From: Oribacterium sp. NK2B42
GTDB taxonomy: Bacteria; Bacillota; Clostridia; Lachnospirales; Lachnospiraceae
NCBI RefSeq assembly: GCF_000424445.1
Contig: NZ_AUJX01000011.1
Span: 1 to 64,000, forward strand
Reading direction: 5' to 3'
Length of the DNA stretch: 64,000 nt
In this document: positions 16,225-24,873 of the stretch, in pieces
Layout: every line of letters begins with the position of its first letter
How positions within the stretch are numbered: the stretch's first letter is position 1
The notes under the pieces: generated by a model
Told to the model about the DNA's origin: nothing
Databases searched by the model: none
Seen by the model: the letters and a program-made list of their open reading frames with translations, nothing else
Program-made: the position numbers and the translations under genes

Positions 16225-18351
16225 TTACCTCAATGCATTTGTGGCAGCGCTCTTAACGAATTGGTCCTTCGTTTGCTCCTGTACCTTTCTGACAAATTCC
16301 TCCAATTTTGATTTAGAAGCCGATGTCTTAGGAATACATTCTTCCCATCCACTTATAGCCCAGACTCCTATCTTATCAATAGGTAGCGTTAGAAGAAAAT
16401 CGGTCAAAGCTGATTGCAGCTCTGGTCTGTACTTAACAAATATACGTAGTCCTTCAACTATCTTTGGTATTCTCTGGGTCAGCTTTATCTTTCTAAATAT
16501 TTCATCTGATATCTTCTTGAAAATATACAGAGCATCTGTATTATCAAGTTTTTTTATCTCCTCACCTTTGCTCCCGGTCGTAAACTTTCCTGAACGAACG
16601 GCATATATTAGTTCCCTCAGGCGCTCCTCTTGTGTGCTAAAGAAGAAATCTTCTTTCTCTGTACATGCAAAGAAATATGGTCTCAAGTCTTTTCCTGCAA
16701 GAGATGGCTCAGATTCTAACCATTTTTTAATTGTCTCCTCTGCCAGCCTCTGTCCGAATTTTTCATTCCTGTATTCTGGCACTTCGGCCTTAGTTGCATC
16801 AGCTTCTGATTGTTTAGCAACTTTATCTTTTTTCTTTTTTTCAGAATCAACTATTAATCTGGCTTCCGACTGTCCTTCTTCTTTTGTTTTTCCGGGCTCT
16901 TCTTGCTCTACTATAGCGTCAAATGCAGGACAACTTCCATCCTCTCTGAGTTCTTCAGCTATTGCCTTGTAAAAATCATACTCATACTGTTCAACCAGCA
17001 TCAGCTTAGCGAGTATTGCAATTTCCAAATCGTTCTCATCGAACCCTCTATTTCGTGCCACCTCAGTCCTTAAGAGCAGCATATTTACAAAGCGCTTGAT
17101 GTTTCTTGGATTTCCACCAGTATGTTCCGCAAGAAACTGATCTATGTTTTTTGCAATCCAAATCTTATCAACTACATTATCATAGTATGACCCAAGTTTT
17201 TCCTTAATTTCTTCAGTTGTTATCTGTTCCAATGCCCAAGGCTTGCTCAGCTTTTTTATTACAACATTCGCAAGAGCCTTTAATTCCTCAGACTCCCCTA
17301 TCTGAGATTCAATAAACAACATAAGAACATAAAGTTGTGCTTCAGTAGTACCTATACGAGGGATATGGAAAGGGACTTGTATTAGTTTCTCCAGGTATTT
17401 GTCAGAGAAACGGCTATAGTCTATTGCATCACCGTTTTCTTCACCCTCTTTTTCAATCACACGAGGAAAATACTCCTTGACCGAATAGCGAATCATCTCG
17501 TCATCAGTAGCAATGATGAAAACTGTGTTTTCCATAGAGAGAAACATCCTGACAGCTTCCAAGGTTTCAATTGTTACCTTAGGCAAACAACGATCGAGAT
17601 CATCGATAAGCACAACCAATTTTTCAATATGTGCAGCCTTAAAAAGTTCTTTGTAATTTGCGCGGAAATCCGCCATCTCTTTATAGCTAGAAGTCTCGGA
17701 AGATGAAGGTTTTAATAATGCCCCTGCTTTGCTGATGAGATCATTTCGCTCTGATTCATCTGTGAGGATTTTCTTTACTTGCTCCTCTCCTATATTAAGA
17801 AGCGCTAGAGGTGCGGTCCCCGTAGCTAAAGACACACCAATCTTTGCTGCATTCTTTACCAAACTGAGTTTATCAATGTTCTTCCAGATATTCTTACATG
17901 TTTCTTTGAGTTTCTTGAAACCACCTTTAACGGGATGATTCTTATAAAATACCTTTGCTTCTTTTTGAAGCTCCTTAACGATAGCACTCATCAAAGCAAT
18001 CTTTGCATCTTCAAACCCCTGATACTGCCAGCTGTTGAATCGAACCGTTATGCAACCTGAAATGGATAATCCGGTTTCATCTTCTGCTGCACCCTCTGGG
18101 TCCTCTGCTTCCCACTCATCCCAGTCAAAGTCATCTTCATCAGAATCCTTTGGATCTGTATCATCCTCAGAGTGCTTTGGATTCAACAGATCCTCTACCA
18201 TCACCAGAATACTGGATTTGCCGGCACCCCAGTCACCATGAACACCGATAGAAACAGATTCTTTACTATCCCGGATGATAGACACAATGGTCTTAGCGAT
18301 AGCCTGGTTATTAAGAAGATCAAGTTTCGTTTCGTTATCGGATAAAATCAA
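16225..18351 (-). CDS. qatA: QatA: KAP-family P-loop ATPase of the Qat system
   Basis: 708 residues. Walker A is VHGDWGAGKSSIL near residue 40 and Walker B VVLIDDLDRCLP near 255, the hallmarks of KAP NTPases; FIIATDDEMI and GGNPRNIKRFVNMLL support the family. A hydrophobic stretch (IGVSLATGTAPLALLNIGEE) near 170 fits the membrane insert of many KAP proteins. An acidic insert (EDDTDPKDSDEDDFDWDE) follows Walker A. The start is a TTG with GAGGTGAT upstream. It leads the operon and is the likely sensor or motor. Confidence 0.88.
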   Translation of the reverse strand: MILSDNETKLDLLNNQAIAKTIVSIIRDSKESVSIGVHGDWGAGKSSILVMVEDLLNPKHSEDDTDPKDSDEDDFDWDEWEAEDPEGAAEDETGLSISGCITVRFNSWQYQGFEDAKIALMSAIVKELQKEAKVFYKNHPVKGGFKKLKETCKNIWKNIDKLSLVKNAAKIGVSLATGTAPLALLNIGEEQVKKILTDESERNDLISKAGALLKPSSSETSSYKEMADFRANYKELFKAAHIEKLVVLIDDLDRCLPKVTIETLEAVRMFLSMENTVFIIATDDEMIRYSVKEYFPRVIEKEGEENGDAIDYSRFSDKYLEKLIQVPFHIPRIGTTEAQLYVLMLFIESQIGESEELKALANVVIKKLSKPWALEQITTEEIKEKLGSYYDNVVDKIWIAKNIDQFLAEHTGGNPRNIKRFVNMLLLRTEVARNRGFDENDLEIAILAKLMLVEQYEYDFYKAIAEELREDGSCPAFDAIVEQEEPGKTKEEGQSEARLIVDSEKKKKDKVAKQSEADATKAEVPEYRNEKFGQRLAEETIKKWLESEPSLAGKDLRPYFFACTEKEDFFFSTQEERLRELIYAVRSGKFTTGSKGEEIKKLDNTDALYIFKKISDEIFRKIKLTQRIPKIVEGLRIFVKYRPELQSALTDFLLTLPIDKIGVWAISGWEECIPKTSASKSKLEEFVRKVQEQTKDQFVKSAATNALR

Positions 18352-18680
18352 TGTGTATCACCTCTATGCTTCATATGTCACAAAAGCACTATAGATTTAT
18401 GCTTCATGATTAAATTTGAATGTGGCATAACCTGTAATTCTTCAATCTAGAAACAGGATGGACATTATCCGCCCTCTACAATCACACTGAAACCATGGCT
18501 CCGCCACCCGGGTCTTTCATCCAGCCTTGGCTGCCTTTGCTACTCCAGTTCACCATCTGGTCTTTGTGTCCCTCGTCTTATCTGTGGCGCACCCCACGAC
18601 CTCCAGACAGTGGCAGGATCTTGCTCTCTCCATCAAATGGGCAGTGATGGTGGAGAGGTCGAGATTTACTGGTCCACGGC
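18352..18680. other. Gene-free interval upstream of qatA, partly GC-rich
   Basis: The part next to qatA is AT-rich and should contain its promoter, though no clear -35/-10 pair stands out. From about 18470 to 18670 base composition becomes visibly richer in G and C (runs such as CTCCGCCACCCGGG), unlike both neighbours. No protein family is readable there in any frame, so it may be a remnant of foreign DNA. Confidence 0.4.
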
Positions 18681-18878
18681 TTAGATACTCACAACGTCCT
18701 CAATCCCGCAGTCCAGGTAGTTGCAGATTTTGAGGATCACATCCAGCCCTACTGGATCGTTCTTTCCCATCTTTGTGATAGTCCCCATGGAGAAGCCTGC
18801 CTTCTCAGCCAGTTCCGTACGGTTGATTTTTGCATCAACCAGCTTCTTCCAAAGCGGATCGTAAGAAATAATCTTCAT
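18681..18878 (-). CDS. Small Cro/CI-type HTH regulator
   Basis: 65 residues almost entirely made of an HTH_26-like fold: LWKKLVDAKINRTELAEKAG, then FSMGTITKMGKNDPVGLDV and LKICNYLDCGIEDVVSI. Such minimal XRE regulators are common near defence and mobile genes. The ATG at 18878 has GGGGAT upstream. It lies upstream of qatA and transcribes toward it, so control of the Qat operon is possible but not shown. Confidence 0.75.
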   Translation of the reverse strand: MKIISYDPLWKKLVDAKINRTELAEKAGFSMGTITKMGKNDPVGLDVILKICNYLDCGIEDVVSI

Positions 18879-18981
18879 AATCTTAATCCCCATTGACCAT
18901 TATACGAGAGTCATGCGAATTCCGTCAATCATTATGATCAAATCGTGTGCATGATGAGCAGTGGAGTGTGCACAACTATCC

Positions 18982-19644
18982 TTAGGCTTTGTTCTGATAA
19001 TCATTATTTTCTGAACACATGTCTTTGGATAAAGGAACTTCAAATCCATACTGTTCCATTAACAATTTATTTGCTTCTGCGTAGATTTTATTTACAATTT
19101 CAGTTGTCGGAAACAATACTGTTGGCTCTTCTGTTCGTTCTGTAAAGCAAAAAGCACGATAAGGTGGCCAGTGGTCCTCTATGTACTTTATCGGGTCCTT
19201 GTCATCTGTTGCAACTTCGACTCCCGCACTGTGTGAAACTTTATGGCAGCTTTGATCATAAACCTGAATAAGTGCAATGCCATGCGCTTTTGCAAATTGA
19301 ATAGCCCCACTCTGGAATCCACTCGTTGAAAGCAAGATTCCCTTATGCATACCTAAACTCTTCAAACGGCTTTCGAGCAGTTCTACTCTTTCGCGTTTTA
19401 CAGGTGAAGTATATTGTTTGCATTCACATAGAACACGGAATTGAACCCCGACTGCTGTAAACCTAGAGTAGATATCAATTTGATAAGTACCATCAGCTGC
19501 TTCCATTTTTACATTGTGATCAATACTAAATTCTTTCAACCCTTCTTCGATTGCATAGCTCTTCAATAGTTCCATGCAGAACTCTTCAAACTCTGTAGGG
19601 CTTATTGAGCACACATAATCTTGTGTATTCTCTGTATCATTCAT
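18982..19644 (-). CDS. Mrr-like restriction endonuclease
   Basis: 220 residues with a PD-(D/E)xK core: SPTEFEEFCMELL at the N-terminal helix, YQIDIYSRF (catalytic Asp) near residue 55 and VLCECKQY (ExK) near 72, then GILLSTSGFQSGAIQFAKAHGIALI, the Mrr_cat signature. Mrr enzymes cut modified DNA (type IV restriction). There is no methyltransferase beside it, which fits a modification-dependent enzyme. It is a stand-alone gene in the defence island. Confidence 0.75.
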   Translation of the reverse strand: MNDTENTQDYVCSISPTEFEEFCMELLKSYAIEEGLKEFSIDHNVKMEAADGTYQIDIYSRFTAVGVQFRVLCECKQYTSPVKRERVELLESRLKSLGMHKGILLSTSGFQSGAIQFAKAHGIALIQVYDQSCHKVSHSAGVEVATDDKDPIKYIEDHWPPYRAFCFTERTEEPTVLFPTTEIVNKIYAEANKLLMEQYGFEVPLSKDMCSENNDYQNKA

Positions 19645-19853
19645 TTCAATTTGCGTCCTCCGATGATACGGAGAGAATCTCCCCTATAGCAATACCAAAT
19701 CATCACATACCAACCTGTGCTTGTCCATCCGTAAGCATGATATCGCTTTTCTCGTTGTGAATGCTTCACATGGCTACAGTATATCACATTGCACTTTTCT
19801 TTGAGCACATGAGCTATCTCTTATTTGGAACGTTCCTGTACTCTTCCTCGGAA

Positions 19854-20660
19854 TCACGCCACCACCTCTATCTCCCTCCCATACCTTTCTCCGCTTTCTA
19901 TCGTGGATCTCGTTCCACTGTTTCTGCCTGCATCTATTACAAACAGCTTATCCGACAGCGCCGCTATCAGGCGGTTACGCATGGGGAAATAAAAGTTTTT
20001 TGGCGTGATTCCGGGGGGATATTCTGAAAGCACGCAGCCGGTTTTGATGATCTCTTCGTAGAGTTTTTCATGCTCTTTTGGGTAGCATATGTCTGCGCCG
20101 CTGCCGAGTACTGCTATGGTGTAGCCGTTTCCTTTTATGGCTGCGGTGTGGGCGTAGGAGTCAATGCCTTTTGCCATACCGCTGATTATTGCCGAATTAT
20201 TCTTTACTGTTTTTTCGGCTGTGATGATGGATTTTTCTTTTCCTTCCTGAGTACATCTCCTGGCGCCGACTATGCCGACAGAATCAACGTATTCATTTAT
20301 CCGGAGTCTGCCTTTGACATACAGGAGCACCGGGACATCCAATAAGCCTTTGAAGCGTTCGGGATACCGGATGTCTTCATATGTCACTATATCTATACCG
20401 GAGGCATCTGCTCTTGAAAGTATTTCCTCTGCAGAATCCCGGATAAAGCGGTCATTCCTTTGATCGAGAAATGCTTTTACCTTTCTTTTCGCGATAATGC
20501 TTTTCGCCGCGCACTGAAGAATATCTTCATCCGAAATTGAAAAGCAGGCGGTGATATCGCCACATATATTTAAAATTGAGTTGTCAAATACCGGTCCTAA
20601 ACCTTCCATTATTGTGAGCATTATGTATTTTACTGTTTTTTCTTTATCCACTTCTTTCAT
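19854..20660 (-). CDS. dprA: DprA-like DNA-processing protein, C-terminally shortened
   Basis: 268 residues. A helical N-terminus is followed by the Rossmann-like DprA core: VGIVGARRCTQEGKEKS, SGMAKGIDSYAH, TIAVLGSGADICYPKEHEKLY, FYFPMRNRLIAALSD and RNSGTRSTIESGERYGREIEVVA. DprA loads RecA on incoming single strands. Typical proteins continue with a VPG motif and a winged-helix domain to some 350 residues; here the frame stops exactly where VPG should follow, and no continuation is seen in other frames. It starts three bases after comM. Confidence 0.85.
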   Translation of the reverse strand: MKEVDKEKTVKYIMLTIMEGLGPVFDNSILNICGDITACFSISDEDILQCAAKSIIAKRKVKAFLDQRNDRFIRDSAEEILSRADASGIDIVTYEDIRYPERFKGLLDVPVLLYVKGRLRINEYVDSVGIVGARRCTQEGKEKSIITAEKTVKNNSAIISGMAKGIDSYAHTAAIKGNGYTIAVLGSGADICYPKEHEKLYEEIIKTGCVLSEYPPGITPKNFYFPMRNRLIAALSDKLFVIDAGRNSGTRSTIESGERYGREIEVVA

Positions 20661-20663
20661 TTC

Positions 20664-22253
20664 CTACGCTATGGCATACATCTGGCTGCTGGAGACATCA
20701 AGGTCACGGCAGCCAAGTACCCTTACTATATCTTCCCGTCTTATATTTTCTGAGCCATCAAGATCTGCCGATGTCCTGGCAAGTCTCAGAAGCTTATGTA
20801 TGACTCTGGCACTGTAGCCGAATTTCTCACTTGCCCTTTTCAGGATTCCTGTGCACTCCTCATTAAGCTTGCAGTACTTTTGGATCATGGTGGTGGTCAT
20901 CTGGGCATTGCAGTTCACCTGATCATCATTCCTGAATCTTTCCTGTTGTATCTTCCTTGCTTTCTCGACCTTTTCCCTTAACTGAGCCGATGTAAAACTA
21001 CTCTTTTGACTGTCAAGGTCAAAGTAATCTACATGTGCAACACTCTTCTGTATGTCTATCCTTTCAAGGATCGGTCCCGATATCTTGCCACGATAGTGGA
21101 TTATCTCATAATCTGTGCAGCGACACTTCTTTGAAGGATAGTATCCACAGGGGCAGGGATTCATGGCCGCAACAAACATGAAGTTAGCAGGATATGAATT
21201 AGTACCGTTCACTCTGGAGATCGTGACCCGCTTATCTTCCATAGGTTGTCGCAGGGCGTCAAGAGTGCTTCGTGAAAACTCTGCAAGCTCATCAAGAAAC
21301 AGGACACCGTTATGCGACAACGACACCTCACCGGGCTGTGCATAGCTTCCGCCACCGATCAAGGCATTGAGCGAGACATTATGATGGGGTGCACGGAAGG
21401 GGCGCATTTTAATGAGTCCCTCCCCTGCATCCAGCAATCCGGAAATACTGTGTATCTTTGTCACTTCCAATGACTCCTTCTCTGTCATCCTCGGAAGGAT
21501 AGTGGGGATACGCTGGGCTATCATGGTCTTGCCGCAGCCAGGCTCACCTATCATCAGAATGTTATGACCTCCCGCAGCACCAAGCATGATCGCTTCAATG
21601 AGTTCATCCTGCCCTTTAACGTCAGAAAAATCCATGCCTATTCCGGCAGATTCTGTATCAGTCAGGTTTGATGCATCTCTGTTTGATCCTTCCATTCCCC
21701 CGGATGAATCCTTATCATTTGCCCCGGAATCCATGAGCACTCCACTCTCCAAAAGCTTTACTGTATCCGAAAGAGTGCTCACAGGATAAATATTGATCCC
21801 GGAAACAGATTCTGCTTCCTGTCTGTTTCCATAAGGAACAATGACTGAACTTACACCGCATTTTCTTGCTTCTGTTATCATAGAAAGAACGCCTGTACAG
21901 GGCCTTATCCTCCCGTCCAGGGAGAGCTCACCTATAAAGGCATATTCGTTAAGATTCTTTGGTGCTATCTGGTCTGTCTGATACAGAAGGGCAATGATCA
22001 TCCCAAGGTCAAAATGTGATCCTCTCTTCTTTTTATCACCGGGTGCCAGGCTTATGATAACCTTATCCTTTGGTATGTCATAACCACAGGACTCTATTGC
22101 CGCCTGTATCCTTTCCCCTGCCTCTTTTATCGCCTGGTCAGGAAGGCCTATTATGAACATCCCCTGCTGCTGACCTCTTATAGTACTTGCCTCTATCTCT
22201 ACCATAAAACCGTCAACGCCGGAGGTTGCCATACTTTTTACTACTATTGCCAT
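20664..22253 (-). CDS. comM: YifB/ComM-family Mg-chelatase-like AAA ATPase
   Basis: 529 residues. An N-terminal Lon-like domain (GFMVEIEAS, LPDQAIKEAGERIQAAI) precedes the Mg-chelatase AAA module with Walker A GEPGCGKTMIAQRIP near residue 225, Walker B GVLFLDELAEFSR and the cysteine cluster MNPCPCGYY. The C-terminal part is the Mg_chelatase_C lid. ComM is a hexameric helicase that promotes branch migration in natural transformation. The ATG at 22253 follows AAGGAAC. The comM-dprA order is normal for Clostridia. Confidence 0.9.
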   Translation of the reverse strand: MAIVVKSMATSGVDGFMVEIEASTIRGQQQGMFIIGLPDQAIKEAGERIQAAIESCGYDIPKDKVIISLAPGDKKKRGSHFDLGMIIALLYQTDQIAPKNLNEYAFIGELSLDGRIRPCTGVLSMITEARKCGVSSVIVPYGNRQEAESVSGINIYPVSTLSDTVKLLESGVLMDSGANDKDSSGGMEGSNRDASNLTDTESAGIGMDFSDVKGQDELIEAIMLGAAGGHNILMIGEPGCGKTMIAQRIPTILPRMTEKESLEVTKIHSISGLLDAGEGLIKMRPFRAPHHNVSLNALIGGGSYAQPGEVSLSHNGVLFLDELAEFSRSTLDALRQPMEDKRVTISRVNGTNSYPANFMFVAAMNPCPCGYYPSKKCRCTDYEIIHYRGKISGPILERIDIQKSVAHVDYFDLDSQKSSFTSAQLREKVEKARKIQQERFRNDDQVNCNAQMTTTMIQKYCKLNEECTGILKRASEKFGYSARVIHKLLRLARTSADLDGSENIRREDIVRVLGCRDLDVSSSQMYAIA

Positions 22254-22326
22254 TTTCAAGTTCCTTCTTTGTTATTATTCCTTTGTCGTTTTTCCGGCAT
22301 ATTTATCTTTTGGATGCTGGCATCAC

Positions 22327-22959
22327 TCACCATGGAAGCCACATGTCATCTTCCTTCATGTCCTTCTGTATCAGCATTTCCTGCTCTGCATGGGATATCT
22401 TCCCCTCTACGAACATGCGGTACTGTTCCCTGCTGTTGTTCCTGAAACAATCCAGCACCCTTCCGGTATCTACTAACTCATCTATCATCACATCCGTCTT
22501 CCGTTTCCTTTCATGTTTTCCATCAACATATAAACCGTAACTGCTGTACTCATAATCAAGTGGTCCTCTCACCATCTGCGCTTTCACGGGATTCAGATGG
22601 ATATATCTGCTAACTTCCAGAAAATACCTTTCATCCTCTATAAGACACGATGTATACCTGCTTTCAAATAAATGACCTGTAAAATCGTACTTATGATTAA
22701 AATCCATGCTGTAAGGATGCAGTATCTTCTGCATTATCTTAGAAAGATCAGTCTTTTCAGTCTCTATGATCATGTGAAAGTGATTAGTCATGAGACATAT
22801 TGAATGCACTTTGAATCCATACCGTTCTTTTGACGATTCTATACAACCCAAAAAACGTATATAATCCGAGGCATCCTTAAACAAAACTGTTCTCCTGTTT
22901 CCTCTGCTCATCACATGGTAGGATGCCCCCGGATACCATATTCTCTTCTTTCTGCTCAT
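22327..22959 (-). CDS. REP-associated tyrosine transposase (RAYT, Y1/HUH family)
   Basis: 210 residues: GASYHVMSRGNRRTVLF at the N-terminus, the HUH motif MTNHFHMII near residue 60, and the catalytic tyrosine in the helix YSMDFNHKY near 95, followed by GHLFESRY and RYIHLNPVKA. RAYTs are domesticated relatives of IS200/IS605 transposases that process REP palindromes. No terminal hairpins of an IS200-type element are seen next to the gene, which fits a RAYT. A candidate substrate, GGTGACAGGCACC, lies 1.2 kb away. Confidence 0.85.
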   Translation of the reverse strand: MSRKKRIWYPGASYHVMSRGNRRTVLFKDASDYIRFLGCIESSKERYGFKVHSICLMTNHFHMIIETEKTDLSKIMQKILHPYSMDFNHKYDFTGHLFESRYTSCLIEDERYFLEVSRYIHLNPVKAQMVRGPLDYEYSSYGLYVDGKHERKRKTDVMIDELVDTGRVLDCFRNNSREQYRMFVEGKISHAEQEMLIQKDMKEDDMWLPW

Positions 22960-23016
22960 ATTTCTCCTACTATACGGATTCTGACTGCAAAAAATCTTGG
23001 TTTAAGAATCATCAAA

Positions 23017-23388
23017 TCACTGTTTTCCCTCTTTTTTCTCTTTCATCATCTTTGACATAGCCTGAGCATACCCCAGTATCCTGGCCTGCATTGCTGCATC
23101 GCAAGAATTATAGTTAGCAAGTAATTCCCCTGCATCTGTTCCAACATCAACAGCAATGATCGAAGCCGGATTACTCCTTGTCCCATTCACTTCAATACCA
23201 CTCAAAAGCCATTCCGGTGTAACGTTAAGGACCTTACATATTACAAGGATCTTATCTGATGTCGGGTTTGTCTTTTTCTTCTTCCAGTCACTAACTGTTG
23301 TCTCAGGAATACCGGTTTTATTTGCAAACTCCTTCTGGGTCATATTCATCTCAGTTAGCTTTTGAAAAATTCTGTCTCTTATATTCAT
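23017..23388 (-). CDS. XRE-family HTH regulator
   Basis: 123 residues. HTH_3 spans residues 5-60 (KLTEMNMTQKEFANKTGI, ETTVSDWKKKKTNPTSDKIL, NVTPEWLLSG); the C-terminal part is short and helical (AQAMSKMMKEKKEGKQ). The layout resembles phage Cro/CI-like repressors without a protease domain. It starts 11 bases after the RelE-type toxin gene, with AAGGAAAACG before the ATG, so it may be the third gene of that operon and a second regulator. Confidence 0.8.
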   Translation of the reverse strand: MNIRDRIFQKLTEMNMTQKEFANKTGIPETTVSDWKKKKTNPTSDKILVICKVLNVTPEWLLSGIEVNGTRSNPASIIAVDVGTDAGELLANYNSCDAAMQARILGYAQAMSKMMKEKKEGKQ

Positions 23389-23399
23389 TTTCGTTTTCC

Positions 23400-23717
23400 T
23401 TAAGCCTTCATTGCTTTATCCAAGTCTTGCAGATCATGAAACATTCTATCAACTATTGCATTATTTCCCACGACACGGTAAAGAAAATAATAATCATGCT
23501 TTGTTAGTCTCAATTTTCTATATTCTGATAACTCCGGATCCTCAAGATGTTTAAGAGAACCAGCCACCTCAGACAATCTATCAATTGAGGCATCATAGTC
23601 ATCAAGCAAAGCTTTTGCTGCCTGTTCATTTAGTTTTTCTACAAGAAGATAATATACAAAATTATCTAAGTCATTTTGTACATCATCAGTTACGATTACT
23701 CTATAGTTCCCAATCAT
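23400..23717 (-). CDS. RelE/ParE-family toxin
   Basis: 105 residues with the family pattern: YRVIVTDDVQNDLDNFVYYL, then helices (AAKALLDDYDASIDRL), and the C-terminal strands YRKLRLTKHDYYFLYRV and MFHDLQDLDKAM. RelE toxins cleave mRNA on the ribosome and ParE inhibits gyrase; the sequence does not tell which. It overlaps the antitoxin gene by the classical ATGA. Confidence 0.75.
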   Translation of the reverse strand: MIGNYRVIVTDDVQNDLDNFVYYLLVEKLNEQAAKALLDDYDASIDRLSEVAGSLKHLEDPELSEYRKLRLTKHDYYFLYRVVGNNAIVDRMFHDLQDLDKAMKA

Positions 23718-23971
23718 AATCCGTACTTTTCCCTAATATTTGAAGATGCCCTATGTCCTTCCATGACTCTGCCTTCATCAGCGTGTTTTTTTGCAATAGA
23801 CAATTGTTCTATTACTTCTTCTCTGGTTAAGGGTTTATATGGATTATACATTTCCTTCCTAATCTCATCTTTTGATGTGATACGCTTAATAAATTCTTTA
23901 ACGAGTAACAACTCATTATCAGGAAGATCCCGAATCATAGAAACAGTTGCCTCATATGTACTCATTTCCAT
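23714..23971 (-). CDS. Antitoxin of the RelE/ParE pair
   Basis: 85 residues: an N-terminal segment MEMSTYEATVSMIRDLPDNE with a helix LLVKEFIKRI, and a charged C-terminal tail (EQLSIAKKHADEGR) likely to wrap the toxin. AAAGGAACG precedes the start. The ATGA overlap with the toxin gene and small size make the assignment firm even though the DNA-binding fold is not obvious. Confidence 0.7.
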   Translation of the reverse strand: MEMSTYEATVSMIRDLPDNELLLVKEFIKRITSKDEIRKEMYNPYKPLTREEVIEQLSIAKKHADEGRVMEGHRASSNIREKYGL

Positions 23972-24110
23972 CTTACGTTCCTTTCACTCATAACTGATTC
24001 ATCTGTTGTTTTATTCATAACGTCATCCAAAAGTAAATCTATTCTAAATTATACTATTTTTCGGATTCTATATCAAAGCAATTCCTTCGTCAATAGCCCA
24101 AAACAAAAAT

Positions 24111-24458
24111 TTATAAAATTTTTATGGTGACAGGCACCAATGTGGGAAGATATTCGTGAAGAACCAATAATCGTTGATAATTATGCCGGTAGTTCGCTGC
24201 AAGTTCTACAGCAATCGATACCAACCCCGATGCTACAACACCTGTGAGGATTGCAAATGCTATGTTGTAAGTAACTGATGTAGCCGGATTACGAATCATC
24301 AGAATAATGCAATGTATTGCAGTAGTAACTGTCAAAAAAATGCAGATTATCAACGTTGATGCCGGACGGAGAGATAGAGACAGGTAGAGAATTCTATCCT
24401 TTAATATCTTGTTTTCTTCATGTTTCAGATAATCATCTAAGTGATAAACTTGTTTCAT
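24111..24458 (-). CDS. Small two-helix membrane protein ending in a repeat
   Basis: 115 residues: a charged N-terminus (about 28 residues), two membrane helices (ASTLIICIFLTVTTAIHCIIL and YNIAFAILTGVVASGLVSIA), and a cytoplasmic tail. The last codons (LPTLVPVTIKIL) are read from a CACATTGGTGCCTGTCACC repeat, so the original end has probably been replaced when the repeat arrived. No family recognised. Confidence 0.55.
   Translation of the reverse strand: MKQVYHLDDYLKHEENKILKDRILYLSLSLRPASTLIICIFLTVTTAIHCIILMIRNPATSVTYNIAFAILTGVVASGLVSIAVELAANYRHNYQRLLVLHEYLPTLVPVTIKIL
24125..24143. repeat. REP-like palindrome, uninterrupted copy of the intron target site
   Basis: TGGTGACAGGCACCAATGT contains GGTG/CACC arms and equals, on the minus strand, ACATTGGTGCCTGTCACC. 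The group II introns at 6990 and 27534 sit after ACATTGGTGCCTGTCA, and the intron ending at 26043 is followed by CC. So this copy looks like the empty site. Confidence 0.6.
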
Positions 24459-24873
24459 AATACTTGTATTATCTTAGTTTCATTGCAAATCGTCTTTAAT
24501 GTTTCAACCGGGCACTATACATTTATTATTCACCTCGGTATTATCAGTGCGTAAAGTGTGTAAAGTTTCGACACTTTTCACACTTTAGAAACTTTTCACA
24601 CTGCAATCTGTTTAAGTGTCATTGTTTCATGAATACGCCACGGGCTCAAGGATACGTAAGTTTTACTACTTACGGCAAAACCTTGTTTGAAAGAAAATAT
24701 AAAATTAATGTAATTGGAAGAAAACAAAAAATGAATATATAACTATTGAATTGCACAGCTTCTTCTAATCTATCTTTTGGTTTTGTGGATTTATAAAACC
24801 ATCAATAAACAACTACTATTATATATGGAACCTATAATAGTTATTACTTTGCATATATAAGCCCCACTAATTA
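24459..24873. other. Gene-free interval with a 15-bp inverted repeat
   Basis: AGTGTGTAAAGTTTC (24555-24569) and GAAACTTTTCACACT (24588-24602) pair with one mismatch across an 18-base loop that itself repeats ACACTTT. It may be a regulator site or a transcript hairpin. There is no T-run after either arm, so a terminator is unlikely. Otherwise the 415 bases are AT-rich without an ORF. Confidence 0.5.

Noticed and set aside
16217-16972. Plus-strand 251-residue frame opposite qatA
   Set aside because: Ser/Phe-rich shadow of the KAP ATPase gene; the ATPase motifs on the minus strand decide the strand.
24555-24602. CRISPR-like array at the CACTTTT repeats
   Set aside because: Only one inverted pair with a short loop is present; there are no regular spacers and no cas genes in the window.
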